DNA of 64,000 nucleotides from Vicinamibacteraceae bacterium (GCA_012270995.1 JAAXHG010000166.1:110818-174817), one strand, 5' to 3'; positions 28,415 through 38,365 are shown, numbered from the stretch's first letter. Numbers and translations: made by a program. Notes: a model not told the origin generated them from the letters alone.

Positions 28415-28438
28415 GGAGAGTCCGCCGCCTTTGCCGGC

Positions 28439-29767
28439 TCAGTCGGCCGGCGTCTTGTGGACCTGGCCGACCCGCATGACGAAGCGGACGTCCTGAAGCC
28501 GGGTCACGTCCGCGATCGGGTCGCCCTCCACCGCGATCAGGTCGGCCGCCTTGCCGGCCGTGATCGAGCCGGTCTCCTCCCAGATGTCGAGCAGCTTCGC
28601 GGTGACGACCGTGGCCGACTGGATCGCCGTCATGGGCGCCATGCCGCCTTCGACCATGTAGAGGAACTCCTGGGCGTTGCTGCCGTGGGGGCAGACGCCG
28701 CAGTCCGTGCCGAAAGCGATCGGCACGCCCGCCCGGTGGGCCTTGGCGAAGGTGTCCTGGATCACCGGCCCGATGGCGGCCGCCTTGGGTCGGATGATCT
28801 CAGGGAAGTAGCCGGGGATCGCCGCCTTCTCGGCCACGAAGTTGCCCGCCGAGATGGTGGGCACGAAGTAGGTGCCGTGCTCCTTCATCAGCTCGAACGC
28901 TTCCTCGTCCATGTAGGTGCCGTGCTCGATGGTCGTGACGCCGGCCCGGATCGCCCGCTTCATGCCTTCGGCCCCGTGGGCGTGGGCGGCGACCATGAAG
29001 CCGTAGTCGTCCGCCGTGTCGACGATGGCCCGTATCTCCTCCTCCGTGAACTGCGGGTTCTGGCCGCTCTTGGCCAGACTGAGGACGCCGCCGGTGGCCG
29101 TGATCTTGATCAGGTCCGCGCCCTCCTTGTAGCGCTGGCGGACCGCCTTGCGGGCGTCCTCGATGCCGTTGACGATGCCCTGCCTGGGTCCCGGGTCGCC
29201 CTGCAGGTCGGGCCTCATGCCGTTCGTCCGGTCGCCGTGACCGCCGGTGGTCGCGAGTGAAGCCGTGGCCGCGAAGATGCGTGGCCCGGGCATGTCGCCC
29301 CGGTTGATCGCGTTCCGCACCGCCAGGATCGCCGTCGTTTCGCCGCCCACGTCGCGGACGGTGGTGAAGCCGGCGAGCAGCGTCCGCTTCGCGTAGATCA
29401 GCCCCTTGACCGTCATATCGGCCGGGGTCTCCTGGAAGCGCTCGAGGTAGGAGGCGGCGCCGGCCTGCTGCGAGGTCAGGTGGACGTGCATGTCCATCAG
29501 GCCGGGCAGGACGGTGTGGCCGGACAGGTCGATCAAGGTGTCGCCGTCTTCCGGATCGGCGAGTCCCTCCGCGACGGCCGTAATCGCCTCGCCCTCGACG
29601 ACGATCGTGTGCCTGCCGAGGACCTCGCCGGCTTCGACGTCGACCAGGGCGCCGGCGTGGATGACGGTGCGACCGTCGGCGGCGAGAGTGGTCGTCGTAG
29701 CGAACAGGAGGAGCGCAGCCACGGAGAGGAAAGCAGCTACGCGGGATAGGGCGAAACGGTTCGTCAT
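28439..29767 (-). CDS. Exported metal-dependent amidohydrolase (imidazolonepropionase-like / prolidase-type)
   Basis: This 442-aa amidohydrolase has a signal peptide ([20 protein letters not shown]) and the TIM-barrel metal motifs: HVH in [10 protein letters not shown], a Lys in LIKITATGG that is likely carboxylated, His in [10 protein letters not shown] and IEHGTYMDE, and Asp in AFGTDCGVC. It matches the subfamily that includes Xaa-Pro/Xaa-Lys/Arg dipeptidases and aryldialkylphosphatase-like enzymes, so an exported dipeptidase is the best guess. ATG 29767 follows a GGAGG. A possible -10 (TACAGT) lies about 45 nt upstream. Confidence 0.88.
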   Translation of the reverse strand: MTNRFALSRVAAFLSVAALLLFATTTTLAADGRTVIHAGALVDVEAGEVLGRHTIVVEGEAITAVAEGLADPEDGDTLIDLSGHTVLPGLMDMHVHLTSQQAGAASYLERFQETPADMTVKGLIYAKRTLLAGFTTVRDVGGETTAILAVRNAINRGDMPGPRIFAATASLATTGGHGDRTNGMRPDLQGDPGPRQGIVNGIEDARKAVRQRYKEGADLIKITATGGVLSLAKSGQNPQFTEEEIRAIVDTADDYGFMVAAHAHGAEGMKRAIRAGVTTIEHGTYMDEEAFELMKEHGTYFVPTISAGNFVAEKAAIPGYFPEIIRPKAAAIGPVIQDTFAKAHRAGVPIAFGTDCGVCPHGSNAQEFLYMVEGGMAPMTAIQSATVVTAKLLDIWEETGSITAGKAADLIAVEGDPIADVTRLQDVRFVMRVGQVHKTPAD

Positions 29768-29834
29768 CGTCGGGAACCTCCGTTGATCTGGAAGCGGGAA
29801 GGGGCCGCGACTGTAGCGCAGCACGGGGCGGCAG

Positions 29835-30743
29835 CTATCGCTGGCCGGACGTGTCCGGACGTGTCGTGCCGAACCGGCTGATGGTCCAGGTCAGAACGAA
29901 GCCTGCGGCGGCGAGCCCCAAGGCCGATACGGCCTGTAGCGGTGCGGGGGAAGCCGGGTCCTCGAAGGGCCAGAGGCCGACGACAGCGCCCAGGAGGAGC
30001 CCCATCAGCACTCCCAGCGTCGCCTGTCGGAAACGTCGCAGGGCGAACCGCACGGCGTTGCTGATGACCGTTGCGCCAACGGCGATACCCACAAGTACCG
30101 GCAGCAGGACGACTGTCGCTTCGGCGATCGGCCGGATGTCCAGACCGCTGAGTCCCTCGAGCACCTGGTCGATGGCGCCGAGGATCGGCTCGTACTGGCC
30201 GAGGGCCACGAGCAGGTAGGCGCCGCTCACACCTGGCAGGATCATCGCGGCGGCCCCGGCCGCTCCAGCGACCGCGAGCAGGAACGGCCCGCTGCTGGTC
30301 GATCCCGTCGCAGTGGGGCCGCTTTGGAGCAGGGCGAGCCCGACCAGGGCGGCGAAGCCGCCGGCCGCGCCGCCCCAGAACGTACCGCCAGCCGGTTGAG
30401 CGAGACGCCAGACCAGCGGCAAGCCGCCTAGGGTCAGGCCGATGAAGGCGCTGTAGGTGATCGAGCGGTGATGCACCACGAGATCGCGCAGGGCGCCCGC
30501 CAGGAGGAGGATCGCCAGGCCGCCGGACGCGGCGACCACTGCCAGCAGCAGCAGCGGCTGAAGCCGCAGGCGCAACCGGGTCGTGTCCGCCACCGCCTCG
30601 ATGAAGCGTGGGTAGATGCCGACCGCGAGCAGCATGGTGCCGCCGCTGATTCCCGGCACCAGGTTGGCGAGACCCATCAGGACGCCGCCCGCGACCGCGC
30701 GAGGCGCCCAGGAGACGACGGAGTTCTTCTGACTGCTGGCCAT
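29835..30743 (-). CDS. DUF368 polytopic membrane protein, likely polyprenyl-phosphate translocase
   Basis: The 302-aa protein has about eight to nine transmembrane helices and the DUF368 signatures [14 protein letters not shown] and [15 protein letters not shown], which form the inverted repeat characteristic of the family. DUF368 members were recently shown, with DedA proteins, to recycle undecaprenyl phosphate across the cytoplasmic membrane, supporting envelope polymer synthesis; assignment here is by homology. ATG 30743 is used, 8 nt after a TAGACT -10 box and without a Shine-Dalgarno, so the transcript is probably leaderless. A large hairpin-capable inverted repeat lies immediately upstream. 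Confidence 0.9.
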   Translation of the reverse strand: MASSQKNSVVSWAPRAVAGGVLMGLANLVPGISGGTMLLAVGIYPRFIEAVADTTRLRLRLQPLLLLAVVAASGGLAILLLAGALRDLVVHHRSITYSAFIGLTLGGLPLVWRLAQPAGGTFWGGAAGGFAALVGLALLQSGPTATGSTSSGPFLLAVAGAAGAAAMILPGVSGAYLLVALGQYEPILGAIDQVLEGLSGLDIRPIAEATVVLLPVLVGIAVGATVISNAVRFALRRFRQATLGVLMGLLLGAVVGLWPFEDPASPAPLQAVSALGLAAAGFVLTWTISRFGTTRPDTSGQR

Positions 30744-30751
30744 CCGGACGG

Positions 30752-30757
30752 AGTCTA
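30752..30757 (-). promoter_or_regulatory. -10 box, leaderless-type, for DUF368
   Basis: TAGACT on the minus strand ends 8 nt before ATG 30743. The same hexamer at a similar distance precedes starts at 58180 (-) and 50825 (+). Confidence 0.6.
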
Positions 30758-30772
30758 AGGGCGCTTGGCGAT

Positions 30773-30829
30773 CCAGGAGGCTGCGCGACGGAAACGACAC
30801 GAAGTGAGTTCTGTCGCGAAGCCTCCTGG
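30773..30829. repeat. 21-bp near-perfect inverted repeat with 15-nt loop
   Basis: The arm at 30773-30793 (CCAGGAGGCTGCGCGACGG..) is the reverse complement of 30809-30829 (..CTGTCGCGAAGCCTCCTGG) with 19 of 21 positions matching; one of the two differences is a G-T wobble in RNA. It lies in the divergent promoter region between DUF368 and gor, and one arm overlaps the expected -35 region of the DUF368 promoter. It could be an operator for a dimeric regulator or a small repeat element. Confidence 0.75.
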
Positions 30830-30896
30830 TGAGGTGGGGGCTGGGGCCAGACAGCGAGTCCGCGAGCGGTTTGGCGGCGCTGGCGCCCGATTGGTC

Positions 30897-30902
30897 TAGC
30901 GT
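30897..30902 (+). promoter_or_regulatory. -10 box, leaderless-type, for gor
   Basis: TAGCGT ends 7 nt before ATG 30910. There is no Shine-Dalgarno. It matches the consensus first, second and last positions only. Confidence 0.45.
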
Positions 30903-30909
30903 TGCGGCC

Positions 30910-32277
30910 ATGACGGACTACGACTACGACCTGTTCGTGATCGGCGCGGGCTCCGGCGGCGTGCGCGCCAGCCGGATGGCCGCCGGCTACGGCGCACGGG
31001 TGGCGGTCGCCGAGGAACGCTACCTGGGCGGCACCTGCGTCAACGTGGGCTGCGTGCCGAAGAAGCTGCTCGTCTGCGCCTCGGCCTTCGCCGACCACTA
31101 CCGGGAGGCCTCGGGCTTCGGCTGGACCGCGGGGGAGCCCGGTTTCGATTGGGGCCAGCTCATCGCGAACAAGAACAGGGAGATCGAACGGCTCAACGGG
31201 ATCTACCGCGGGCTGCTCGATTCAGCCGGCGTCGAGCTGTTCGAGGGACGGGCGCGGCTCCTCGGTCCGCACACCGTAGAGATCGATGCAGGTGGGTCGG
31301 GCGAGAGCCGCGTCACGGCGGATCAGGTCCTGATCGCCGTCGGCAGTTGGCCGGACATGCCGCCGATTTCGGGAATCGAGCACGCGATCAGCTCGAACGA
31401 GGCCTTCTACCTGGAGCGCCTTCCAGAGCGCGTCGTTGTCGTTGGCGGCGGCTACATCGGGGTCGAGTTCGCGGGCATCTTTGCCGGTCTTGGCAGTCGG
31501 GTGACGCTCGTCTACCGCGGTCCCCTGTTCCTGCGGGGATTCGACGAGGAGATCCGTATCCATCTGGCTGACGAGATGCGGTCACGAGGGATCGAACTCC
31601 GGTTCAACAGAGAAGTTGAGTCGATCGAGAAGTTGCCGGGGAGTGGGGACGACCTGCTGCGTCTTCACCTCGACGATGGCGACTCGGTGGACTGCGGGGA
31701 GGTCCTCTATGCAACCGGTCGGACTCCCCTGGTCGCCGACCTGGGGCTCGAGACCTGCGGGGTAGAGCTTGGCGAGAACGGCCAGGTACCCGTCGACGAG
31801 TTCTCTCGCACGAACGCGCCGAACATCTGGGCGATCGGCGACGTCACGGACCGCCTGAACCTGACTCCGGTCGCGATCCACGAGGCGATGTGCCTGGCAC
31901 GGACCCTGTTCGCCGGGAAGCCGACCCCCGTCGACCATGAAGCCGTGGCCACCGCCGTCTTCAGCCAGCCGCCCCTGGCCGCCGTCGGCCTGACCGAGGA
32001 GGAAGCGCGGGCGCGCTACGACGAGGTCGACGTCTACCGGAGCCGGTTCCGTCCGCTCAAACTGACGCTGACCGACAACCAGGAGCGCACCCTGGTCAAG
32101 CTGATCGTCGAGCGCTCCAGCGGCCGCGTTCTGGGCGCCCACATGCTGGGCGCGGACGCGCCGGAGATCATCCAGGGCCTCGCGGTAGCGGTGAAGATGG
32201 GCGCCACGAAGGACGACTTCGACGCCGCGATGGCGATCCACCCGACCTCGGCCGAGGAGTTCGTGACGCTTCGGTGA
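30910..32277 (+). CDS. gor: Glutathione-disulfide reductase
   Basis: A 455-aa class-I pyridine nucleotide-disulfide oxidoreductase. FAD-binding GAGSGGVRASRMAA lies at the N-terminus, the redox-active CVNVGC gives Cys43/Cys48, and the NAD(P)-binding GGGYIGVEFAGIFAGLG segment is followed by YRGPLFLRGFDEEI, whose two Arg residues match NADPH-specific glutathione reductases. The C-terminus has the interface His-Glu motif AIHPTSAEEF. It reduces glutathione disulfide with NADPH. It converges on gshB 4 nt away and is next to chaC, making a glutathione gene block. Starting at ATG 30910 puts the Rossmann motif at residues 10-17 as usual. Confidence 0.93.
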   Translation: MTDYDYDLFVIGAGSGGVRASRMAAGYGARVAVAEERYLGGTCVNVGCVPKKLLVCASAFADHYREASGFGWTAGEPGFDWGQLIANKNREIERLNGIYRGLLDSAGVELFEGRARLLGPHTVEIDAGGSGESRVTADQVLIAVGSWPDMPPISGIEHAISSNEAFYLERLPERVVVVGGGYIGVEFAGIFAGLGSRVTLVYRGPLFLRGFDEEIRIHLADEMRSRGIELRFNREVESIEKLPGSGDDLLRLHLDDGDSVDCGEVLYATGRTPLVADLGLETCGVELGENGQVPVDEFSRTNAPNIWAIGDVTDRLNLTPVAIHEAMCLARTLFAGKPTPVDHEAVATAVFSQPPLAAVGLTEEEARARYDEVDVYRSRFRPLKLTLTDNQERTLVKLIVERSSGRVLGAHMLGADAPEIIQGLAVAVKMGATKDDFDAAMAIHPTSAEEFVTLR

Positions 32278-32281
32278 CCGG

Positions 32282-33235
32282 TCAGTCGGCTTTCCGCCGG
32301 CGCTCCACCGCGTCGAGCACGTCGACCTCCAGGCGCGGTCCGCCCAGATCGGCGATCTCGCGCAGGCCGGTGGGGCTGGTCACGTTGACCTCGGTCAGCC
32401 AGCCGCCGATCACGTCGATGCCTGCGAAGACGATCCCGAGCCGCACGAGCTCCGGCCCGATCGTCGCGGCGATCTCGCGGTCGCGGTCGTCGACTTCCGC
32501 GGCGGCCGGCTGGCCGCCGACGTGGAAGTTCGCCCGCGATTCGCCCTCGGCGGGCACCCTGAGCACGGCGCCAAGCGCCTCGCCCTCGACCAGGATGACC
32601 CGCTTGTCGCCCTGCCGGATCTCCGGCAGGTAGCGCTGCGCCATGATGTAGCGGCTTTCGTGGCCCGTCGCCGCCTCCAGAATCGCGCTCGTGTTCCGGT
32701 CGCCGGCCTTCAGGTGGAAGATGCCCTCGCCGCCGGCCCCGTCCAGCGGCTTGACGATCATCTCGCCGCCCATCTCCTCCTGGAAGGCCAGCAACTCCGC
32801 AATGCGCCGGGAGACGCGCGCCGGCGGGCAAACGGCCGGGAACCGAAGCGCGAACAGCTTCTCGTTGGCGTCGCGAAGCGACAACGGATCGTTCACCACC
32901 AGGGTGCTCTTCGCCACCATGGACAGCAGGTGGGTGGCGTAGAAGAACGCCATGTCGAAGGGCGGGTCCTTGCGCATCCAGACGACGTCGAACTCGTCGA
33001 GAAAGGCGGCCCGGCCGGCCCCGATCTCGTACCAGGGCCCGCCGGTGACCGGATCGACGGTTCGGGCTGGAATCGATTCCGCTCGCGGCCGGCCGTCCGG
33101 GCCGAGTTCCAGCGTGTCGATCGTGCAGACTGCGAGCTCGTGACCCCGGCGATCCGCCTCGCGCAGGAACGCGATCGTCGTGTCCTTCTCGGGGTCGAGA
33201 CGCTCGATCGGATCGATGACGAAGAGGTGGCGCAT
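32282..33235 (-). CDS. gshB: Glutathione synthetase
   Basis: The 317-aa ATP-grasp protein begins HLFVIDPIERLDPEKDTTIAF, close to bacterial GshB, and has MIVKPLDGAGGEGIFHL (nucleotide loop), MAQRYLPEIRQGDKRVILVE and the C-terminal DVIGGWLTEVNVTSPTG. It joins gamma-glutamylcysteine to glycine using ATP. Length is normal for GshB. ATG 33235 is preferred to a TTG at 33268 because it aligns with the family's N-terminus. No gshA is in this window. It converges on gor and is divergent from chaC. Confidence 0.93.
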   Translation of the reverse strand: MRHLFVIDPIERLDPEKDTTIAFLREADRRGHELAVCTIDTLELGPDGRPRAESIPARTVDPVTGGPWYEIGAGRAAFLDEFDVVWMRKDPPFDMAFFYATHLLSMVAKSTLVVNDPLSLRDANEKLFALRFPAVCPPARVSRRIAELLAFQEEMGGEMIVKPLDGAGGEGIFHLKAGDRNTSAILEAATGHESRYIMAQRYLPEIRQGDKRVILVEGEALGAVLRVPAEGESRANFHVGGQPAAAEVDDRDREIAATIGPELVRLGIVFAGIDVIGGWLTEVNVTSPTGLREIADLGGPRLEVDVLDAVERRRKAD

Positions 33236-33309
33236 CGGCGGTTGGTGAGGAGGAAACGGGCGGCGCAAGCTATCACGCGGTTGTGCCGGCGAATCGACGG
33301 CGCGGCCCG

Positions 33310-33315
33310 TACAAT
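33310..33315 (+). promoter_or_regulatory. -10 box, leaderless-type, for chaC
   Basis: TACAAT ends 8 nt before GTG 33324, with no Shine-Dalgarno in between. Confidence 0.55.
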
Positions 33316-33323
33316 CCGGCGCC

Positions 33324-33881
33324 GTGGCCCCGCCCGATCCATGCTGGCTCTTCGGTTACGGCTCCCTGATCTTCCGCCCGGCGATCCCCTTCGTGGAGCG
33401 CCGGCCCGCCCGTGTCCGAGGCTGGACCCGGCGTTTCTGGCAGTGGTCGACGGACCACCGCGGCGAACCCTGGCGTCCCGGACGGGTGGTCACCCTGGCG
33501 CCGGCGCCGGAGGACATCTGCTGGGGCATGGCCTATCTTCTCGACGAAGCCGCCGCCGAGGCCGTCCTCGCCGACCTCGACGTACGCGAACGGGGCGGCT
33601 ACGTCCGCACGGAAATCGAACTGGAACTGGACGGGCAGAGGTCGACGCAGAGGACCATGGGTGTCACCTACCAGGCCTGGCCCGGCAACCGGAACTACGC
33701 AGGTCCGGCCCCGATCGCCGAGATCGCCGCCCAAATCGACAAGGCAACAGGTCCGAGCGGCACCAACGCCGACTACGTGCGCGACCTCCACGCCGCACTC
33801 GAAACCCTCGGCGCCCAGGACACTCACGTCGCGGCTCTGGCCGCCAGACTCGACGCCGCTACGGGGCCATCGCGCCGGTGA
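33324..33881 (+). CDS. chaC: ChaC-like gamma-glutamylcyclotransferase
   Basis: The 185-aa protein has the cyclotransferase entry motif FGYGSLIFRP, ARVRGWTRRFWQWS, GMAYLL and the catalytic Glu region in LDVRERGGY, as in ChaC glutathione-specific gamma-glutamylcyclotransferases that split glutathione to 5-oxoproline and Cys-Gly. Paired with gor and gshB, it supports local control of glutathione level. Its 3' end overlaps the opposite-strand flavoprotein gene by 23 bp. Start is GTG 33324. Confidence 0.88.
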   Translation: MAPPDPCWLFGYGSLIFRPAIPFVERRPARVRGWTRRFWQWSTDHRGEPWRPGRVVTLAPAPEDICWGMAYLLDEAAAEAVLADLDVRERGGYVRTEIELELDGQRSTQRTMGVTYQAWPGNRNYAGPAPIAEIAAQIDKATGPSGTNADYVRDLHAALETLGAQDTHVAALAARLDAATGPSRR

Positions 33882-35493
33882 CGCCCACGTCCCGGCCCTG
33901 CGGATCGATCAGCACGCCGGGGTTCATCAGGCCGTCCGGGTCGACGCCCGCCTTGGCGCCGGCGAGGGCTCGGGCGAAGACGTTGGGGCGCTGGCGGTCG
34001 TAGCCGGCCGGCCGGTGGTCGCGGCCGACGGCGTGGTGGTGGGTCACCGTGCCGCCGGCGTCGACGACCGCCTCGTTCGCGGCGAGCTTGATCTCGCGCC
34101 ACTGCTCCGCGAGCCGCTCCCAGTCGCCGAGCGCCGAGAACGTGAAGTAGGGCGCGGGTCCGTCCGGGTAGACATGGGTGAAACGGCAGGTGACGCTGCC
34201 GGGCCTGCCGGTCGCCTGCTCGAGGATCTCGGCGGTCCGGGCCGTGATTCGGGCGTGGAAGCCGGCGAAGCGGTCCCAGGTGATCGCGGTCTCGAAGGTG
34301 TCGCCAATCACTCCCAGGGGCACGCCGACTTCCCGGAAGTAGGGCCCCTTGATGAAGGCGTCGCGCCAGGCCCCGGCGGCGCCCTCACGGTGCGACCGCC
34401 CGGCCGAGGCGCTGTGGTCCCCGCCGCAGTCCGCGGTCAGCTCGAGCGCCCGCTTCATCCACGCGTCGACCGGGTGGTCGGCGGACTCGAAGCCGAGGAC
34501 GAGCAGCGAAGTCGAGCCGTCGCCCGCCCCGGCGGTAGCGGTCTCCTGGGCGTCGATCAGTCGGCAGTTCGAGGGGTAGAGGCCGCTCTGAGCCAGCATC
34601 CGCACGGCCTCGGCCGCGCTCGCGTAGTCGGCGAAGTGGACCGCCGCCGAACCGCGATACGTGGGCCGGTCCTGGAGCCGCATCCAGGCCTCCGTGATGA
34701 CCCCCAGGATGCCCTCCGAGCCGATGACCATCCGGTCGGGCGACGGTCCCGCGCCGGAGCCGGGCAGGCGGCGGGTCTCCATGACGCCCTGGGGTGTCAC
34801 CGTCGTCGTCGCCTCGACGAAGTCGTCGATGTGCGTGTAGAGGCTGGCGAAATGGCCGCCGGAACGGGTCGCGATCCAGCCACCGAGGGTCGAGTGCTCG
34901 AAGCTCTGCGGGAAGTGGCGCAGCGTCAGCCCGTGCTCCCGGAGCTGGGCTTCGATGTGAGGCCCGCGGGCGCCGGCCTGGATGCGCGCAGCCCGGCTCG
35001 CACGATCGACTTCCAGCACCCTGTCGAGCTTCAGCAGGTCGATCGTCACGGCGCCGGCGTAGCTGTCGCCGACCGCCGGCTCGACGCCGCCGACCACGCT
35101 CGAACCGCCACCGAAGGGGATCGCCGCGGCGCCGGCATCGCCGGCCCAGTCCAGAATGCGGACGACGTCCTCCGTCGTTTCGGGGTAGGCGACGAGATCG
35201 GGCGGTTCCGGGACCTCCCGGCGGAACATGCGCACGGCGTCCGGGAAGGACTTGCCGTAGGCGTGGAGTAGGCGTTCGTACGGGTCGTTGCGGAACAGGG
35301 CCTCAAGCGATGCGGGTGGAGCCAGGCGAGGCGCGCGGAGGTCGAAGTCGGCGACCTCTGGCGCCCTTGCTCGCGGTTCGACCGGTGTCCCGAACCGCTC
35401 CGCCGTCCGGGCGCGGAAGGCCTCCGCCTCGGCGGCGTTGAGCCCCTGTCCCTCGTATCCCCAACCACAGAGCTTGCGCCGTGTCGCCGTCAT
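33859..35493 (-). CDS. FAD-linked oxidase, alkyl-dihydroxyacetonephosphate synthase-like
   Basis: This 544-aa flavoprotein has a PCMH-type FAD-binding domain (IPFGGGSSVVGGVEP; HFPQSFEHSTLGGWIATRSG; MVIGSEGILGVITEAWMRL) and a C-terminal THHHAVGRDH, the His-rich active-site segment of alkyl-DHAP synthases. These make the ether bond of glycerol ether lipids from acyl-DHAP and a fatty alcohol. Acidobacteriota and Myxococcota are known for ether lipids, which fits, but related FAD oxidases can have other roles. ATG 35493 has a strong AGGAGGT; TATCCT at about 35515-35520 is a possible -10. Confidence 0.85.
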   Translation of the reverse strand: MTATRRKLCGWGYEGQGLNAAEAEAFRARTAERFGTPVEPRARAPEVADFDLRAPRLAPPASLEALFRNDPYERLLHAYGKSFPDAVRMFRREVPEPPDLVAYPETTEDVVRILDWAGDAGAAAIPFGGGSSVVGGVEPAVGDSYAGAVTIDLLKLDRVLEVDRASRAARIQAGARGPHIEAQLREHGLTLRHFPQSFEHSTLGGWIATRSGGHFASLYTHIDDFVEATTTVTPQGVMETRRLPGSGAGPSPDRMVIGSEGILGVITEAWMRLQDRPTYRGSAAVHFADYASAAEAVRMLAQSGLYPSNCRLIDAQETATAGAGDGSTSLLVLGFESADHPVDAWMKRALELTADCGGDHSASAGRSHREGAAGAWRDAFIKGPYFREVGVPLGVIGDTFETAITWDRFAGFHARITARTAEILEQATGRPGSVTCRFTHVYPDGPAPYFTFSALGDWERLAEQWREIKLAANEAVVDAGGTVTHHHAVGRDHRPAGYDRQRPNVFARALAGAKAGVDPDGLMNPGVLIDPQGRDVGVTGAMAP

Positions 35494-35538
35494 TGGCACC
35501 TCCTGGGCGGCGCAGGATAGCGGACTGGCGCTACGGTT

Positions 35539-38352
35539 TCAGCACTGGATCCGCGGAACGGGCTCCTTGCGGTCCGGAGGGTCGGCGAGGTTGAGGGTCG
35601 TGTCGTCCTCGACCGAGACCTGCGTATAGAAGAAGTAGTCGCCGTTGCGCCAGACGAGTTCATAGGAGCCGGCGCCGGGCACGCGCAAGACTCCGCCTCC
35701 GCTCGCGTCCAGCTTGACGCTGCCTGCGCCGTTGACTCGCTCGCCAGGAGGGCCGCCCACGAAAGTCAGAGTGGGCAGCGTCGTCAGGTCCACCTCTACG
35801 TATCGGAAACTCCCTTCGTGGGCGATGTCGACGGTCGCCACGTCGGCGTAGGTGTCTTGCCCATGCTCGGGACCCCAGTGGCTTATCTCGAGAAGCCAGG
35901 TGCCGGGCGGCAGGTCAGACAGGTGGAACTCGCCTTCGGCCGAGATCGGCGCGGGAGATGCGTAGCTCAGGCCGGTGGAAGCGGTGACGTACGCGCCGTC
36001 GAGAGAAACGGGCGATTCGATGCGACCCGCGATCCGGCCCGACTTCTCGAAGAGTTCAAGCATCACCTGCCGGACGGTGTCCGTGGGCTCGATGACGAGT
36101 TCGACCGTTCGCGATGCGTGGGACTCGGTGTCGGCAAAGAGCCGGACGACTCCGGGACTCATGTTCTCGAAGAAGAAGGTGCCGTCCCCCGCAACCTCGG
36201 CGCTGGGTCCCCCAACAGGACAGTAGTAGGGTGGACGCACCTCGACCCGCTCCACTTCGTCCACGATGCCGTCCGAGGGGCCGACAACCACGCCTTCGAT
36301 CCGGACCAGCGGATTCTCGAGACGGATCGCGACCTCATTCAGACCGGGCTCCAGGTCGTACTCGACCCTTTCCGGCTCCCCGCCGAGCACGGACACCGTG
36401 ACTTCCGTGCGTCCCGGCGGCAGCGCGGAGAACCTGAAGAGGCCATCCGCGTTGGTGTCGGTCCAGGCGGAAGGCTCGTTTTCCGTATCCTGACCGACCT
36501 GGTTCCATCGGAGACCGGCTTCGACCGGCTGCCCTCGCTTGTTTCGGACCACGCCCATTAGGGATGCAGCCTCCTGCATTTCGATCTCGACCGGTCCGGA
36601 GTCGAGCGCCACGGCTACGGTCGGCGCGTAGTAGCCGTCGTGCGTCGCCTCTACGAAGTACTCCCCATTGAAGGGAACGTAGAGCACGAAGCTCCCGTCG
36701 GCACCGGTGCGAGCCGAAGCCCCTTGGTAGACGTGCGTCCACGGGCCATCCTTGATCTGCTCCTGGTCCAGGAAGATGGGGTACTTCTCGATCAGCGGCT
36801 CGACCTCGGCCTCGTCATCGGCCTCCAGTAGTTCTTGGGGGTACTGCCAGTGAGCTGACAAGGCGACATCCGCGAGCCGGCTTCCCTCGGGACCGTACAC
36901 GGAACCGCGGATGGCGCCAGCCCGGCGCATCCGAATCGGGATCCGCCGGTCCTGCGGGTGGGCCCACCGGAAGGACACCATCGGCCAATCCGGGATTGTC
37001 ACTTCTCCGTCTACGCTATGGCAATGGCCTGGTAGCCAGAGAGTAGAAGTCCCCGAGCCAGCGATCAGGGTTCGTCCCTGCCGTGTGGACTCGAACTCCC
37101 GGTTCCAACAGTAGTAGGTAGCCCAGCCAGGAGCCAGCTCCGGCCCGTCGACCTCGACCGTCAGCAGGCTCGGCGCTTCCAGATCGCCGAGGTGCTTCAG
37201 TTCTCCAGCGTCGAGGTAGAAGTGCGGGCTGTCGTCGGCACCGACTACCGAGTACCAGGCGTACGCCAGCAGGTCGTCCCGGGAGAGGCCCGAGCCGGTC
37301 GGCTGTAGTCGGAAGTCCAGGCGCTGCGTGAGATCTCCGAACGCGAAGTCGGCGAGTTCGGTGCCCTCATGGAGACGCTCGACCCGTACCGTGTCGATCA
37401 CCGTGAAGGCGTCGTCGGCCGGTAACTCGGCGGTGACCGCTCCGGAACCGACGTGGATCGAGACCGCGTCGCCGATGTCGGCACGAAGCGCCGACATACC
37501 GACGGGAACACCGTCGCTGAATGCGGCGACGAGCACTCGGCCGCGCCAGGCCGGGATTCCCCTGATCTGGACCACGCCGACGCCGCCGGCCGCGGCAATG
37601 CCGAGGGGGACGCTGTTCGGGACGCTCTCCCACTGCTCGGGGAACGCGAGCACCGCCAGGTCGGCAAAGTCGCCGGCGCTCGACGTGGCGAGGTGGACGG
37701 CGATCGACCGGGCAGGTGGGAGCCGCACCGACCCGGCGGCGGACAGGGGCACGAGGCCGCCGATGAAGCCATCGGCAGCGACGATCGCACCAGCGGACGA
37801 AACCGTTTCCGGCAGGTCCGCAACTCCTTCGTCGTCGGTCCGGTACCGGCACAAGCGGCCTTCGCCTGCGCGCAGCAGGACGTCCGCTCCGGCGAGCGGC
37901 AGGCCTGAGCCGGCGTCGTAGATGGTGAGGCTCCCGCCTTGCAGCGGAAGGAGGTCGCCGTCGCCGTTGTCCGGCAGCGTTCCCACGGTTCCGTCGTAGA
38001 GCGGAATGCCCTAGCGGACCGGGCCTCCCGGTCGGTCCCGCAGCCCCAGAAGGCCCGCGTTGTCGATGTTCCAAGCCGTTCCGACGCCGCCCACGCGTCT
38101 TCCCGGAACCGGCTGTAGCGCGAGTTCCTCCGGGGCGAAGCAGCCGTCATGGGGCTCTCCACCCGACGCGGTCACGAGCTTCGCCACCGATGCGCCGTCA
38201 CTGAGCGTGAACACCGCTGGCTTCGCGGAGGCTGTCTCGGCGCCGTTCACCGGGGCGGTTCCCACCGACAGGGCGACGGCGAGTCCCGTATACCTTGCTG
38301 CCCGTAGCATCCCCGTGGGCAGTGGCGCCAGGCACGCGCGAACACGGTTCAT
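35539..38352 (-). pseudogene. CarboxypepD_reg repeat protein interrupted by one in-frame TAG
   Basis: A single minus-strand frame runs from ATG 38352 to the stop at 35539, apart from one amber codon at 38013-38011. Upstream of it is a signal peptide (AARYTGLAVALSVGTAPVNGA) and about 75 residues of domain; downstream, about 815 residues of beta-sandwich repeats (LTIYDAGSGLPLAGADVLL, IRGSVYGPEGSRLADVALS). The residues across the stop read naturally (RPGGPVR, stop, GIPLYDGT), so a nonsense mutation or sequence error is the simplest explanation. Re-initiation at GTG 37986 would give a repeat protein without a signal peptide. The intact relative is at 1364-4729. Confidence 0.75.
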
Positions 38353-38359
38353 TGCTGCC

Positions 38360-38365
38360 AGTATG
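38360..38365 (-). promoter_or_regulatory. -10 box, leaderless-type, for the interrupted repeat-protein gene
   Basis: CATACT on the minus strand ends 7 nt before ATG 38352; it is the left half of a divergent promoter pair. Confidence 0.4.

Noticed and set aside
38011-38013. Pyrrolysine or other recoding of the TAG
   Set aside because: Nothing in the window suggests a pyrrolysine system, and the domain is not a methylamine methyltransferase; a plain nonsense change or sequencing error is more likely.
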